Positions 35,051-42,794 of a stretch of 64,000 nt of DNA are shown piece by piece. Numbering within the stretch: the first letter of the stretch is position 1; each line of letters begins with the position of its first letter. The DNA is from Lachnospira sp900551945. GTDB lineage: Bacteria > Bacillota > Clostridia > Lachnospirales > Lachnospiraceae. The stretch spans positions 1 to 64,000 of the forward strand of contig DBFCCI010000085.1 in NCBI GenBank assembly GCA_048380335.1. Reading direction: 5' to 3'. The position numbers and the translations under genes are program-made. The notes under the pieces were generated by a model, which was not told the DNA's origin, searched no databases, and saw nothing but the letters and a program-made list of their open reading frames with translations.

Positions 35051-36418
35051 TTATCTATCCTTTAAATCAACATATTCTTTACGGTCACACACATTCATAT
35101 AAGCAGGTCTTATTATCTTATTGCAATTAATAAGTTCTTCTATTCTATGTGCACTCCAACCAGATATTCTTGCTACTGCAAATATAGGTGTATAAAGTTC
35201 TGTTGGAAGTCCTAACATTCTATAAACAAATCCACTATAGAAATCGACATTAGCACTAACACCCTTATAAATTTTTCTTTCCTTAGCTATAAGTTCTGCA
35301 GCTATACGCTCAACATCTGACATAAGCTTATATTCTTTTTCCATATGCTTTTCAACTGAAAGTTCTTCAACGAACTTCTTAAACACCTTAGCTCTAGGGT
35401 CAGATAAAGAATATACCGCATGACCCATTCCATATACAAGACCAGTTCTATCAAATGCTTCTTTATGAAGTATCTTATCTACATAAGAAGAAAGTTCATC
35501 TTGATTATCCCAGTCCTTAACATGCTCTTTAATATCGTCAAACATCTTAACGACTTTAATATTAGCACCACCATGTTTAGGACCTTTTAGTGAACCTAAC
35601 GAAGATACAACTGAAGAATATGTATCTGTTCCTGATGATGTTACAACGTGTGTTGTAAATGTTGAGTTATTACCACCGCCATGCTCTGCATGAAGAACTA
35701 ATGCAATATCAAGTATTTCTGCTTCAAGTGGTGTGTACTTACCATCTGCTCTTAATAAATGAAGAATATTTTCTGCTGTAGATAAATTAGGGTCTGGTTC
35801 ATGTATTATAAGACTTCCACCCTTGTGATAATGTCTATATGCCTGATAACTATATACAGCAAGCAATGGAAGCTCTGATATTAGCTGTAAAGACTGTCTT
35901 ACAACATTAGGAATACTAAGGTCATCAGCTCTATCATCATAAGAATATAACATAAGAACACTTCTTGCCACAGCATTCATTATATCTCTACTTGGCTTTT
36001 TCATTATTATATCTCTTACAAAGTTTGGTGGTATACATCTATATTCACCTAAAAGCTTTGTAAAATCACTAAGTTCTTTCTTATCTGGCATTTTACCAAA
36101 TAATAAAAGATAAGTCACTTCTTCAAACCCAAATCGCTTATCCTTTGTAAAACCTGCAATAATATCTTTTACATTTACCCCTCTGTAAAAAAGTTCACCA
36201 TCGCAAGGGTGAGATACTCCATTTTCATCAACATCTGAAGCATGAATTTCAGAAATTTCTGTAAGTCCTGTAAGCACACCTTTACCATTAAGGTCTCTTA
36301 AACCTCTTTTAACTTCATATTTATCATACAAAGACATATCAATCTGGTTGTTTTCAATACATAATTCTGATAAATCCTCAATTTGTGATGTGATGTGTGA
36401 AAAGTCTTTTTCTCTCAT
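35051..36418 (-). CDS. Citrate synthase
   Basis: Condenses oxaloacetate and acetyl-CoA, in Clostridia usually serving glutamate synthesis through a partial TCA path. The 455-aa protein shows the active-site regions HAEHGGGNNSTFTTHVVTSSG (split: HAEHGGGNN then STFTTHV), GPKHGGAN and GMGHAVYSLSDPRA. GGGGAA lies before ATG 36418; a TTG two codons upstream is less likely. No aconitase or isocitrate dehydrogenase gene adjoins it. Confidence 0.95.
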   Translation of the reverse strand: MREKDFSHITSQIEDLSELCIENNQIDMSLYDKYEVKRGLRDLNGKGVLTGLTEISEIHASDVDENGVSHPCDGELFYRGVNVKDIIAGFTKDKRFGFEEVTYLLLFGKMPDKKELSDFTKLLGEYRCIPPNFVRDIIMKKPSRDIMNAVARSVLMLYSYDDRADDLSIPNVVRQSLQLISELPLLAVYSYQAYRHYHKGGSLIIHEPDPNLSTAENILHLLRADGKYTPLEAEILDIALVLHAEHGGGNNSTFTTHVVTSSGTDTYSSVVSSLGSLKGPKHGGANIKVVKMFDDIKEHVKDWDNQDELSSYVDKILHKEAFDRTGLVYGMGHAVYSLSDPRAKVFKKFVEELSVEKHMEKEYKLMSDVERIAAELIAKERKIYKGVSANVDFYSGFVYRMLGLPTELYTPIFAVARISGWSAHRIEELINCNKIIRPAYMNVCDRKEYVDLKDR

Positions 36419-36460
36419 AAGCAATTCCCCTTTCCTAATTGTGTAATTTAGAGTATATTG

Positions 36461-37198
36461 TTAATTTCTTAACCTTGTACATTCAAACTTAGCATGTGTC
36501 ATAATACAACTTCTAAGTGAAGCATATCTTTTTTCTATAGGCCCTTCTGGTACTTCTATTTCCATTGAAGCTGCCATAGCATCAATAAGTTTATCATCTA
36601 ACTTAGAAGCCATTCCTGTTAATGTATTTAACTTTTGCTGATAATCTTCTGCATCAAGAAATGCCATAAGAAGTGGATTAACTTGTTCTTCTTCATTTAC
36701 ATTTTCTAATTCATTATTATCAACCTCTTTTATATCAATTACTTCTGTATGAATTAAATTATTATTTTTATATGCTTCATTTACTTTTACTGTTGGACTA
36801 TTTATGTTTGAAACATTTGACTTTACATTTTGCTCATACTGAATATTTTGTTGATTTTGTTCTTTATTTTCTTTGAACTTTTTAACTTCTATAACTTCTT
36901 TAGCTATATCTTGTGAAGCGCTACTATTTGATATTGAATTATTTACATGTGGCATATCTGAGCCATCTGGATAAACTTGTTCAAACCTATACTTCTGATA
37001 AATATCAGGATACTTCTGCTTATCAACCTCACTCATAAACATATCATAAGGTCTTACATACACTGAATAATCACCATATAATGCCTGATATACCACCATC
37101 TTTTCTTTTGTTTCTGAATGATATGCTATCGCTCTTACTTGATACAGCTTATTCTTAAAATGTCTATAAAATCCGCCTATTACAAGCTGTCTTTCCAT
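36461..37198 (-). CDS. DUF1653-containing protein
   Basis: A 245-aa protein. The N-terminal DUF1653 domain (residues 5-75) has GGFYRHFKNKLYQV, AYHSETKEKMVVYQALYGD and VRPYDMF. A disordered Asn/Gln/Glu-rich linker follows (80-165), then a C-terminal helical region (NPLLMAFLDAEDYQQKL...) common in Lachnospiraceae homologues. Function unknown. AGGAGG lies 6 nt before ATG. It lies between the phospholipase C-like gene and citrate synthase with short gaps. Confidence 0.85.
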   Translation of the reverse strand: MERQLVIGGFYRHFKNKLYQVRAIAYHSETKEKMVVYQALYGDYSVYVRPYDMFMSEVDKQKYPDIYQKYRFEQVYPDGSDMPHVNNSISNSSASQDIAKEVIEVKKFKENKEQNQQNIQYEQNVKSNVSNINSPTVKVNEAYKNNNLIHTEVIDIKEVDNNELENVNEEEQVNPLLMAFLDAEDYQQKLNTLTGMASKLDDKLIDAMAASMEIEVPEGPIEKRYASLRSCIMTHAKFECTRLRN

Positions 37199-37234
37199 TA
37201 TATTCCTCCTAACTTATCAGTAAACTAACCTTAA

Positions 37235-37813
37235 TTATGCTGCAACAACACTTCTATTCATTGTAAGAAGACTTAATATTCCTGCAACAACTACATGACA
37301 TAAAGATACAATATACATACAATCACTTTCGACTGTCTTATTACATAAAAGATATTGCTTATGCACCTTAAGCACATAATCTCTTAAATCCTCTGGCTTT
37401 GAAAAGCTGCTTACAATCTGTTTATTAACACTGATATTATCACTCTTAATATAAGCTTTTAAAGCTTTCTTTAAATACTTTTCGTATTTACAATGCTCTC
37501 TTAATGTTCCATGAAATATCTCATTATGTGGAAATGTAAAGTAATCTGCAAGGTAATGTGTTACCTCTCCCAGTCTTCGACAATAAGCTGTAGAAATCTT
37601 TTTAAAATCTTCTGTATCAACTGTTAATTCATCAATAAACTTACATACAATATCAAAAGTTTCAGCAATATTATGCTTCGTTGTAACAAACGATGGCTTA
37701 CAGTCTGGAAGAATACTTCCTAAAATAAATGCTTTCTTGTGACTTTCTAAAAGCTCACTGTCCATACTGTTTACAAGATACATTGATAATGAAATATGTG
37801 ATTTTTTTCTCAT
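37235..37813 (-). CDS. Zinc-dependent phospholipase C-like protein
   Basis: A 192-aa helical protein with metal-ligand candidates spaced as in the zinc-dependent phospholipase C fold: H6, D57-like FILGSILPDCKP, RRLGEVTHYLADYFTFPHNE and H-rich helices. No signal peptide, so it probably acts inside the cell; the substrate is unknown. GGAG lies 8 nt before ATG. It heads a probable operon with the DUF1653 gene and citrate synthase. Confidence 0.82.
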   Translation of the reverse strand: MRKKSHISLSMYLVNSMDSELLESHKKAFILGSILPDCKPSFVTTKHNIAETFDIVCKFIDELTVDTEDFKKISTAYCRRLGEVTHYLADYFTFPHNEIFHGTLREHCKYEKYLKKALKAYIKSDNISVNKQIVSSFSKPEDLRDYVLKVHKQYLLCNKTVESDCMYIVSLCHVVVAGILSLLTMNRSVVAA

Positions 37814-38134
37814 TTAGGTAGCTCCTAACCCATTTTAAAAATGGAAATCTAAATATTTATAGTTTCTGACAAAATTTAATCTGTCATTTGCAGTTTCTAA
37901 ATTGTTATTTTTATATAACAGTGTGAAATATAACAGTGTATTAATATCTTAAAAGTCTCGTATATTGTTATTCTTTACTTTATACTGCGTATACTTTACA
38001 TTTTAAACCAAAACTAATATAATTACAATTAAAAAAATGTAAAAAATACAGCATAATACTATTATTGCTATATGTGTTTAATAGTGTTAAAATTTTTATA
38101 ACAATTTACATACACAAAGAAAGGACTTTATTTT
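37814..38134. promoter_or_regulatory. Divergent promoter region with 12-bp direct repeats
   Basis: Gap between two divergent genes. ATATAACAGTGT occurs twice (37913-37924 and 37928-37939, 15-bp period), and AGTTTCT occurs twice nearby. Direct repeats at this spacing could bind a regulator; no known operator was recognised. The rest is AT-rich. Confidence 0.4.
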
Positions 38135-38983
38135 ATGAGAAAAATTGACCTTCACGTTCATTCAACATTTTCCGATGGAACTCTTACTCCCACTGAATTA
38201 GTATTACACGCAATTGAAATGAGACTTTGTGCAATGGCGCTTACTGACCATGATACAATTGATGGAATACAAGAAGCTATGATAGCTGGTGCTGAAAATA
38301 ATCTTGAGATTATTCCTGGAATTGAACTCAGTACATTTTACAATAATAAAGAAATTCATATTGTAGGTTTATACATAGATTATACTAACGAAGCTTTTAA
38401 AAAAGAACTTGAAACATTAAGAGATGTTCGACAAAACCGTAACATAAAAATATGTGAAGCATTTCGCAATCTAGGTATAGACATCAACTATGACGATATG
38501 CTAAAGAAATATGGTGATATTGTAATAACTAGAGCTCACTTTGCTGACTATCTTCTAAAAAAAGGTATTGTCGGCAGTCGTAACGAAGCCTTTGACCGTT
38601 ATCTTGGTGACAATCGTCCATGTAATATTCCACGCAAGAAAATGACTCCAGCCGAAGCCATAACACTTATAAAATCTGTTGGTGGAGTACCAATTCTTGC
38701 TCACCCTACATTATATCATCTTGGAAATGATGCAATGACTCAACTTATGAATTATCTTTGTGAAGCTGGTCTTGTTGGAATTGAAGGAATATATTCTACT
38801 TATACTATGGGAGAAGAAATTGAAATTAAAAACCTTGCTAAAAAATATAATCTTCTTATCTCTGGCGGTTCTGATTATCATGGTGCAAATAAACCAAAGC
38901 TAGAACTTGGAATAGGCTACGGACGTTTGTGTATTCCTTATGATATACTTGAAGGCATTAAAAGATATAAACATTTAATTTAG
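38135..38983 (+). CDS. PHP-domain phosphoesterase (RNase AM / YciV-like)
   Basis: A 282-aa protein with PHP metal-site motifs DLHVHSTFSDG (residues 5-15), LTDHDTIDG near 37, PGIELS near 66, VPILAHPTL near 188 and GGSDYHG near 247. Relatives hydrolyse 3',5'-nucleoside bisphosphates or trim RNA 5' ends. AAAGGA lies about 9 nt before ATG. Monocistronic, followed by a hairpin terminator. Confidence 0.92.
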   Translation: MRKIDLHVHSTFSDGTLTPTELVLHAIEMRLCAMALTDHDTIDGIQEAMIAGAENNLEIIPGIELSTFYNNKEIHIVGLYIDYTNEAFKKELETLRDVRQNRNIKICEAFRNLGIDINYDDMLKKYGDIVITRAHFADYLLKKGIVGSRNEAFDRYLGDNRPCNIPRKKMTPAEAITLIKSVGGVPILAHPTLYHLGNDAMTQLMNYLCEAGLVGIEGIYSTYTMGEEIEIKNLAKKYNLLISGGSDYHGANKPKLELGIGYGRLCIPYDILEGIKRYKHLI

Positions 38984-38992
38984 AAGAACAAG

Positions 38993-39036
38993 AAAATCTC
39001 CCACTTATTGCTTTAAACAATATAATGGGGGACTTT
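38993..39036. terminator. Terminator after the PHP gene
   Basis: AAATCTCCCACTTATTG pairs with CAATATAATGGGGGACTTT, followed by CTTAATATTTTT. It stands between convergent genes and may serve both. Confidence 0.75.
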
Positions 39037-39089
39037 CTTAATATTTTTAACTATACCAATAATCTTTGATATTTTCATTTATCCACTTA

Positions 39090-40127
39090 TTAATTATCAT
39101 TATTTAGATTTGATATAATTGTTTGTAAGTCATTAAGTAATGTATAATATTTTTCCACCTTATAATCATACGCAGCATTTATCTTAGCTTTGGCATATGA
39201 AGCAATAGCTTGTGGTTCACTGTCTACTTCTTGAGATTGACCAGCTTCTGTATTGTTATTTTCTTCTGCCTTAATAATATTATATTGTGGTTTTACAAAT
39301 AAAAACATAGCTACACCTAACATAACTACACCTGAAGTAACTACACCAATAATCTTAGTCTTTTCTTTTTTCATAATTACACTCACTCTCCTTTCTATAC
39401 TTAAATTATTAAACCCCAATACTCTCATATTTATGTGCCTATTATTAACAGCTAGATTTACTAGAGTCTTGGCGTAATTGTTTCTCCAATCTTCTTGATT
39501 ACTATATTTTTTGCAACACTCATAATCACATACCATTTCTATATAATTTACAAAAGCTTTATAAAAGAACCATATTACAGGGTTAAACCAATATACTATT
39601 GTTAGTATACCTGTAAAAACTTTTATAATATTATGATGCTTTTTTATGTGCATTGCTTCATGTTCATACACATATTCTAATTGTGAATTATCTACCATTA
39701 CTGAAACATAAATTTTAGGCTTTATAATACCATTTACTAACGCTGTATCTATAAAATCATTTCTATATATTTTTACAGTTTTACCTTGTAAATTTACATT
39801 TTCAGGAATACTCATAGCTAACAATTTCTTAAGCTTTATATATTTATAAAGATTAAAAATACAAAACACAATTATACCCAAACACCATATAATTGCTATA
39901 AAGTTATAATTATGTTTAATTTGTACACCTTGATATACATTCGATAATGTATCAGTAGATAGCTTTTCTACTTTAAACTTGAATGTATATGTAATTAAAA
40001 GCTTTAACCATACAATCCACATTAAATAATATTTAACTTTTACAGATTTTATATTTGTAACTCTGCATATTAAAAAAAATATACAAATAATAATCGTAGC
40101 TTTTAAACTATTTTCAAATATTAATAT
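39090..40127 (-). CDS. BlaR1/M56-type membrane metalloprotease, non-canonical start
   Basis: M56-family membrane protease that normally inactivates a BlaI repressor. It has HEAMH in VYEHEAMHIKKHHN (zinc site), several membrane helices and a short C-terminal part with no beta-lactam-binding domain. The first ATG in frame (40022) starts inside the protein. The open frame continues upstream to a good GGGGGAG site (40134-40140) after the blaI-like stop, and it adds a full membrane helix (KATIIICIFFLICRV). In that stretch only ATT, ATA or TTA codons could start; I use ATA 40127 (5 nt spacing), giving about 345 aa. The start may be a rare codon or a mutation. Confidence 0.7.
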   Translation of the reverse strand: MLIFENSLKATIIICIFFLICRVTNIKSVKVKYYLMWIVWLKLLITYTFKFKVEKLSTDTLSNVYQGVQIKHNYNFIAIIWCLGIIVFCIFNLYKYIKLKKLLAMSIPENVNLQGKTVKIYRNDFIDTALVNGIIKPKIYVSVMVDNSQLEYVYEHEAMHIKKHHNIIKVFTGILTIVYWFNPVIWFFYKAFVNYIEMVCDYECCKKYSNQEDWRNNYAKTLVNLAVNNRHINMRVLGFNNLSIERRVSVIMKKEKTKIIGVVTSGVVMLGVAMFLFVKPQYNIIKAEENNNTEAGQSQEVDSEPQAIASYAKAKINAAYDYKVEKYYTLLNDLQTIISNLNNDN

Positions 40128-40143
40128 AATTACTCCCCCTTAA

Positions 40144-40497
40144 TTATTCTTTTACATCAAACTCTTTCATTATCCTTTTTTTATCTTCTTCTGATATATC
40201 TCTTGCACGAATAAAAGCTGAAATAAAGTTAGGAAGTGACCCATCAAACCTTGTGTCTATTGTCTTAATACATTCCATTGTTTGTGCGTCTTCCTTTTTT
40301 ATAATTGATGTAATTATAGCATTTTCCGACTTTATTACGCCCCTTTCACTCAACCTTTTAATTACAGTATAAGTGGTAGACTTTTTCCACTCTAACTTTT
40401 CTTTGCACAGCTTGACAAGCTCTGTACTTTTAATTGGTTCATTTTCCCATAAAATTTTACAAAAATTATACTCACTTTCAAAAATAGCAACCTGCAT
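40144..40497 (-). CDS. BlaI/MecI-family transcriptional repressor
   Basis: A 117-aa winged-helix repressor (ILWENEPIKSTELVKLC and WKKSTTYTVIKRLSERGVI form the HTH and wing). Partner of the M56 protease directly downstream, about 17 nt away. The promoter at 40536-40564 contains an inverted repeat, GTCTAA-CACA-TTAGAC, likely its own operator. The signal it answers to cannot be told; many Clostridia have such pairs without beta-lactamase. Confidence 0.92.
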   Translation of the reverse strand: MQVAIFESEYNFCKILWENEPIKSTELVKLCKEKLEWKKSTTYTVIKRLSERGVIKSENAIITSIIKKEDAQTMECIKTIDTRFDGSLPNFISAFIRARDISEEDKKRIMKEFDVKE

Positions 40498-40535
40498 TAT
40501 AATCTCCTTAAAATTAGGTCTAATTCATTAAGCCT

Positions 40536-40564
40536 AGTCTAACACATTAGACCCAATATGTCAA
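40536..40564 (-). promoter_or_regulatory. Promoter and operator of the BlaI/M56 pair
   Basis: Minus-strand TTGACA (40559-40564), 17-nt spacer, TAGACT (40536-40541). The inverted repeat GTCTAA-CACA-TTAGAC at 40537-40552 covers the -10 and spacer; another GTCTAA is at 40518-40523. The layout fits autorepression. Confidence 0.7.
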
Positions 40565-40582
40565 TGTATATATTTTTTATTC

Positions 40583-40733
40583 AGTTCTTATACTATATAA
40601 TACTTATATTCTCAAAATTAAAAGAACAACAGACTATATCTGTATGACAATAGCAAACATACTTGCTTGATAATATCATATAAATATAATCTGTTGTTCT
40701 TTTAATGATATGTGTTTATATACTACTGATATC
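40583..40733. repeat. Long imperfect palindrome, family 1 copy B
   Basis: Stem AAAAGAACAACAG (40620-40632) / CTGTTGTTCTTTT (40691-40703) continues inward over TATAT. The apical hairpin is CAAACA-TACT-TGCTTG, and the shared left-loop sequence ACAATAGC is present. The outer arms are degraded but keep TACTGATATC on the right, as in copy D. It lies between the blaI promoter and the prfC stop. Confidence 0.75.
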
Positions 40734-40750
40734 TTTAACAATTAAAAATC

Positions 40751-42346
40751 TTAATTATTGCGTCCAAATTCTGAAAGCTTCAAACCTTCATTTCTTTCAA
40801 GCACCATATTGACACTCCAACTATTAGCAAATATAAGAAGTGGATTGCCCTTAAGGTCTTTTATCTTCTTCATATCAGATGTTCCGACAATTCTGTTGAT
40901 ATTAACTTCTTCTGGGTTTTCTATCCATCTTATATGCTCATAAGGAAGCGGTTCAAGCTTTATCTCTACATTGTATTCGTTCTGTAATCTGTACTGCAAT
41001 ACTTCAAACTGCAACACACCTACAACGCCTACAATAATTTCTTCCATACCTGTGTTAAATTCTTGGAAAATCTGAATTGCACCTTCCTGCGCAATCTGAC
41101 TTATTCCCTTAATAAACTGCTTACGTTTCATAGTATCCATTTGTCTTACCCTTGCAAAATGCTCTGGTGCAAATGTAGGAATACCTTCAAATTCAAACTT
41201 CTTAGGTGAAGAACATATTGTATCACCTATTGAGAAAATACCTGGGTCAAATACACCAATAATATCTCCTGCATAAGCTTCTTCAACAATATGTCTTTCT
41301 TGTGCCATCATCTGCTGTGGCTGTGATAACTTAATCTTCTTTCCGCCTTGAACGTGATTAGCTTCCATCCCCGCTTCAAACTTTCCTGAACATATTCTCA
41401 TAAACGCAATTCTATCTCTATGAGCCTTATTCATATTAGCCTGTATCTTAAATACAAACGCCGAAAAGTCTTCTTTGAATGGGTCTATAAGTCCTATTGA
41501 AGAATTTCTTGGAAGTGGTGATGTTGTCATATTAAGGAAATGCTTAAGAAATGTTTCAACACCAAAGTTAGTAAGAGCTGAACCAAAAAATACAGGAGTA
41601 AGGTCACCTGCTTGTACTTTTTCCAAATCAAATTCTGCACTTGCACCATCTAAAAGTTCAATGTCTTCATTTAATTTTTCAAAAAATCCCTGACCGATTT
41701 CATCTGCCAAAGCTGCATCATCAACAGCAATATTTTTTGTATCAACTTCTTTTTGACCATTCATTGCTGCCTTAAACAATGATACTTCTTTTTCATTTCT
41801 ATCGTATACACCCTTAAATTCTTTACCTGAACCAATTGGCCAGTTCACAGGACAAGTACTAATTCCTAATACATTTTCAATCTCATCTAATAATTCAAAT
41901 GGGTCATTTGCTTCTCTATCCATCTTATTAATGAATGTAAATATAGGAATATGACGCATTACACATACCTTGAAAAGCTTAATAGTCTGTTTTTCAACAC
42001 CCTTTGAAGCATCAATTACCATGACTGCTGAATCTGCTGCCATAAGTGTTCTATAAGTATCTTCCGAGAAATCTTGATGTCCCGGTGTATCAAGGATATT
42101 AATACAATATCCACCGTAATTAAACTGAAGCACAGAAGATGTAACAGAGATACCTCTCTCCTTTTCAATCTCCATCCAGTCAGATACGGCGTGCTTTGCC
42201 GTCTTTTTACCCTTTACTGAACCTGCAAGGTTAATAGCTCCACCATAGAGAAGAAACTTTTCTGTTAATGTTGTTTTACCTGCATCTGGGTGGGATATAA
42301 TTGCAAATGTCCTTCTTTTTTCGATTTCTTTTTTAATGTCAGCCAA
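40751..42346 (-). CDS. prfC: Peptide chain release factor 3
   Basis: GTPase that recycles RF1/RF2 after termination. The 531-aa protein has G1 SHPDAGKTTLTEK, the RF3-typical insertion after it (LAGSVKGKKTAKHAVSDWM), ERGISVTSS, DTPGHQDF, and FINKMDRE. The start is TTG at 42346, with AGGAGG 7 nt upstream; no ATG in frame is nearby. Length is normal. Confidence 0.97.
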   Translation of the reverse strand: MADIKKEIEKRRTFAIISHPDAGKTTLTEKFLLYGGAINLAGSVKGKKTAKHAVSDWMEIEKERGISVTSSVLQFNYGGYCINILDTPGHQDFSEDTYRTLMAADSAVMVIDASKGVEKQTIKLFKVCVMRHIPIFTFINKMDREANDPFELLDEIENVLGISTCPVNWPIGSGKEFKGVYDRNEKEVSLFKAAMNGQKEVDTKNIAVDDAALADEIGQGFFEKLNEDIELLDGASAEFDLEKVQAGDLTPVFFGSALTNFGVETFLKHFLNMTTSPLPRNSSIGLIDPFKEDFSAFVFKIQANMNKAHRDRIAFMRICSGKFEAGMEANHVQGGKKIKLSQPQQMMAQERHIVEEAYAGDIIGVFDPGIFSIGDTICSSPKKFEFEGIPTFAPEHFARVRQMDTMKRKQFIKGISQIAQEGAIQIFQEFNTGMEEIIVGVVGVLQFEVLQYRLQNEYNVEIKLEPLPYEHIRWIENPEEVNINRIVGTSDMKKIKDLKGNPLLIFANSWSVNMVLERNEGLKLSEFGRNN

Positions 42347-42382
42347 TGCTAATCCTCCTGTTTATAACTATTTTCCTTAGTA

Positions 42383-42643
42383 TTAGTTGCGGTTTAAACC
42401 GAATTTGTAAGATACTTCTGACTTGTCATCAAGCTTTCTAAATACATTAACTACTATATTCATAATTGACTGATAATCTTCCTCGTCATTAGCTTCAATT
42501 GTTACAAGCTGTCCTTCTTCTGCTATTTCAACACCTGTTGCTGATGTTTCTTCAATAATTGTATTCTTAACCTGTGCTATTGACTCCTCATCTTTTAACA
42601 TCTTATTCTTATTCTTAAACTTAACGCTGTATGTTCTTTTCAT
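42383..42643 (-). CDS. Small hypothetical protein upstream of prfC
   Basis: An 86-aa mixed alpha/beta protein with acidic middle (ANDEEDYQSIMNIVVNVF) and Lys-rich start. No clear ribosome binding site is next to the ATG (AGGAAA is too far), which lowers confidence in the start. It is 37 nt before prfC on the same strand. Family not recognised. Confidence 0.65.
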   Translation of the reverse strand: MKRTYSVKFKNKNKMLKDEESIAQVKNTIIEETSATGVEIAEEGQLVTIEANDEEDYQSIMNIVVNVFRKLDDKSEVSYKFGLNRN

Positions 42644-42794
42644 ATTAATTTCTGCTATTATAAAATAGCTTTTCCTTTCCTAGATTTTAAAAATTTTAAT
42701 TAAATCTTAACTGACTAATCATAATTTGACGAATTTCGTCTAAATTAGTGTGCGATTTATTATAACTCATCATTTACATTTCTTCAATATATTT

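Noticed and set aside
39253..39477. Plus-strand 74-aa frame over the M56 gene
   Set aside because: Antisense shadow without ribosome binding site.
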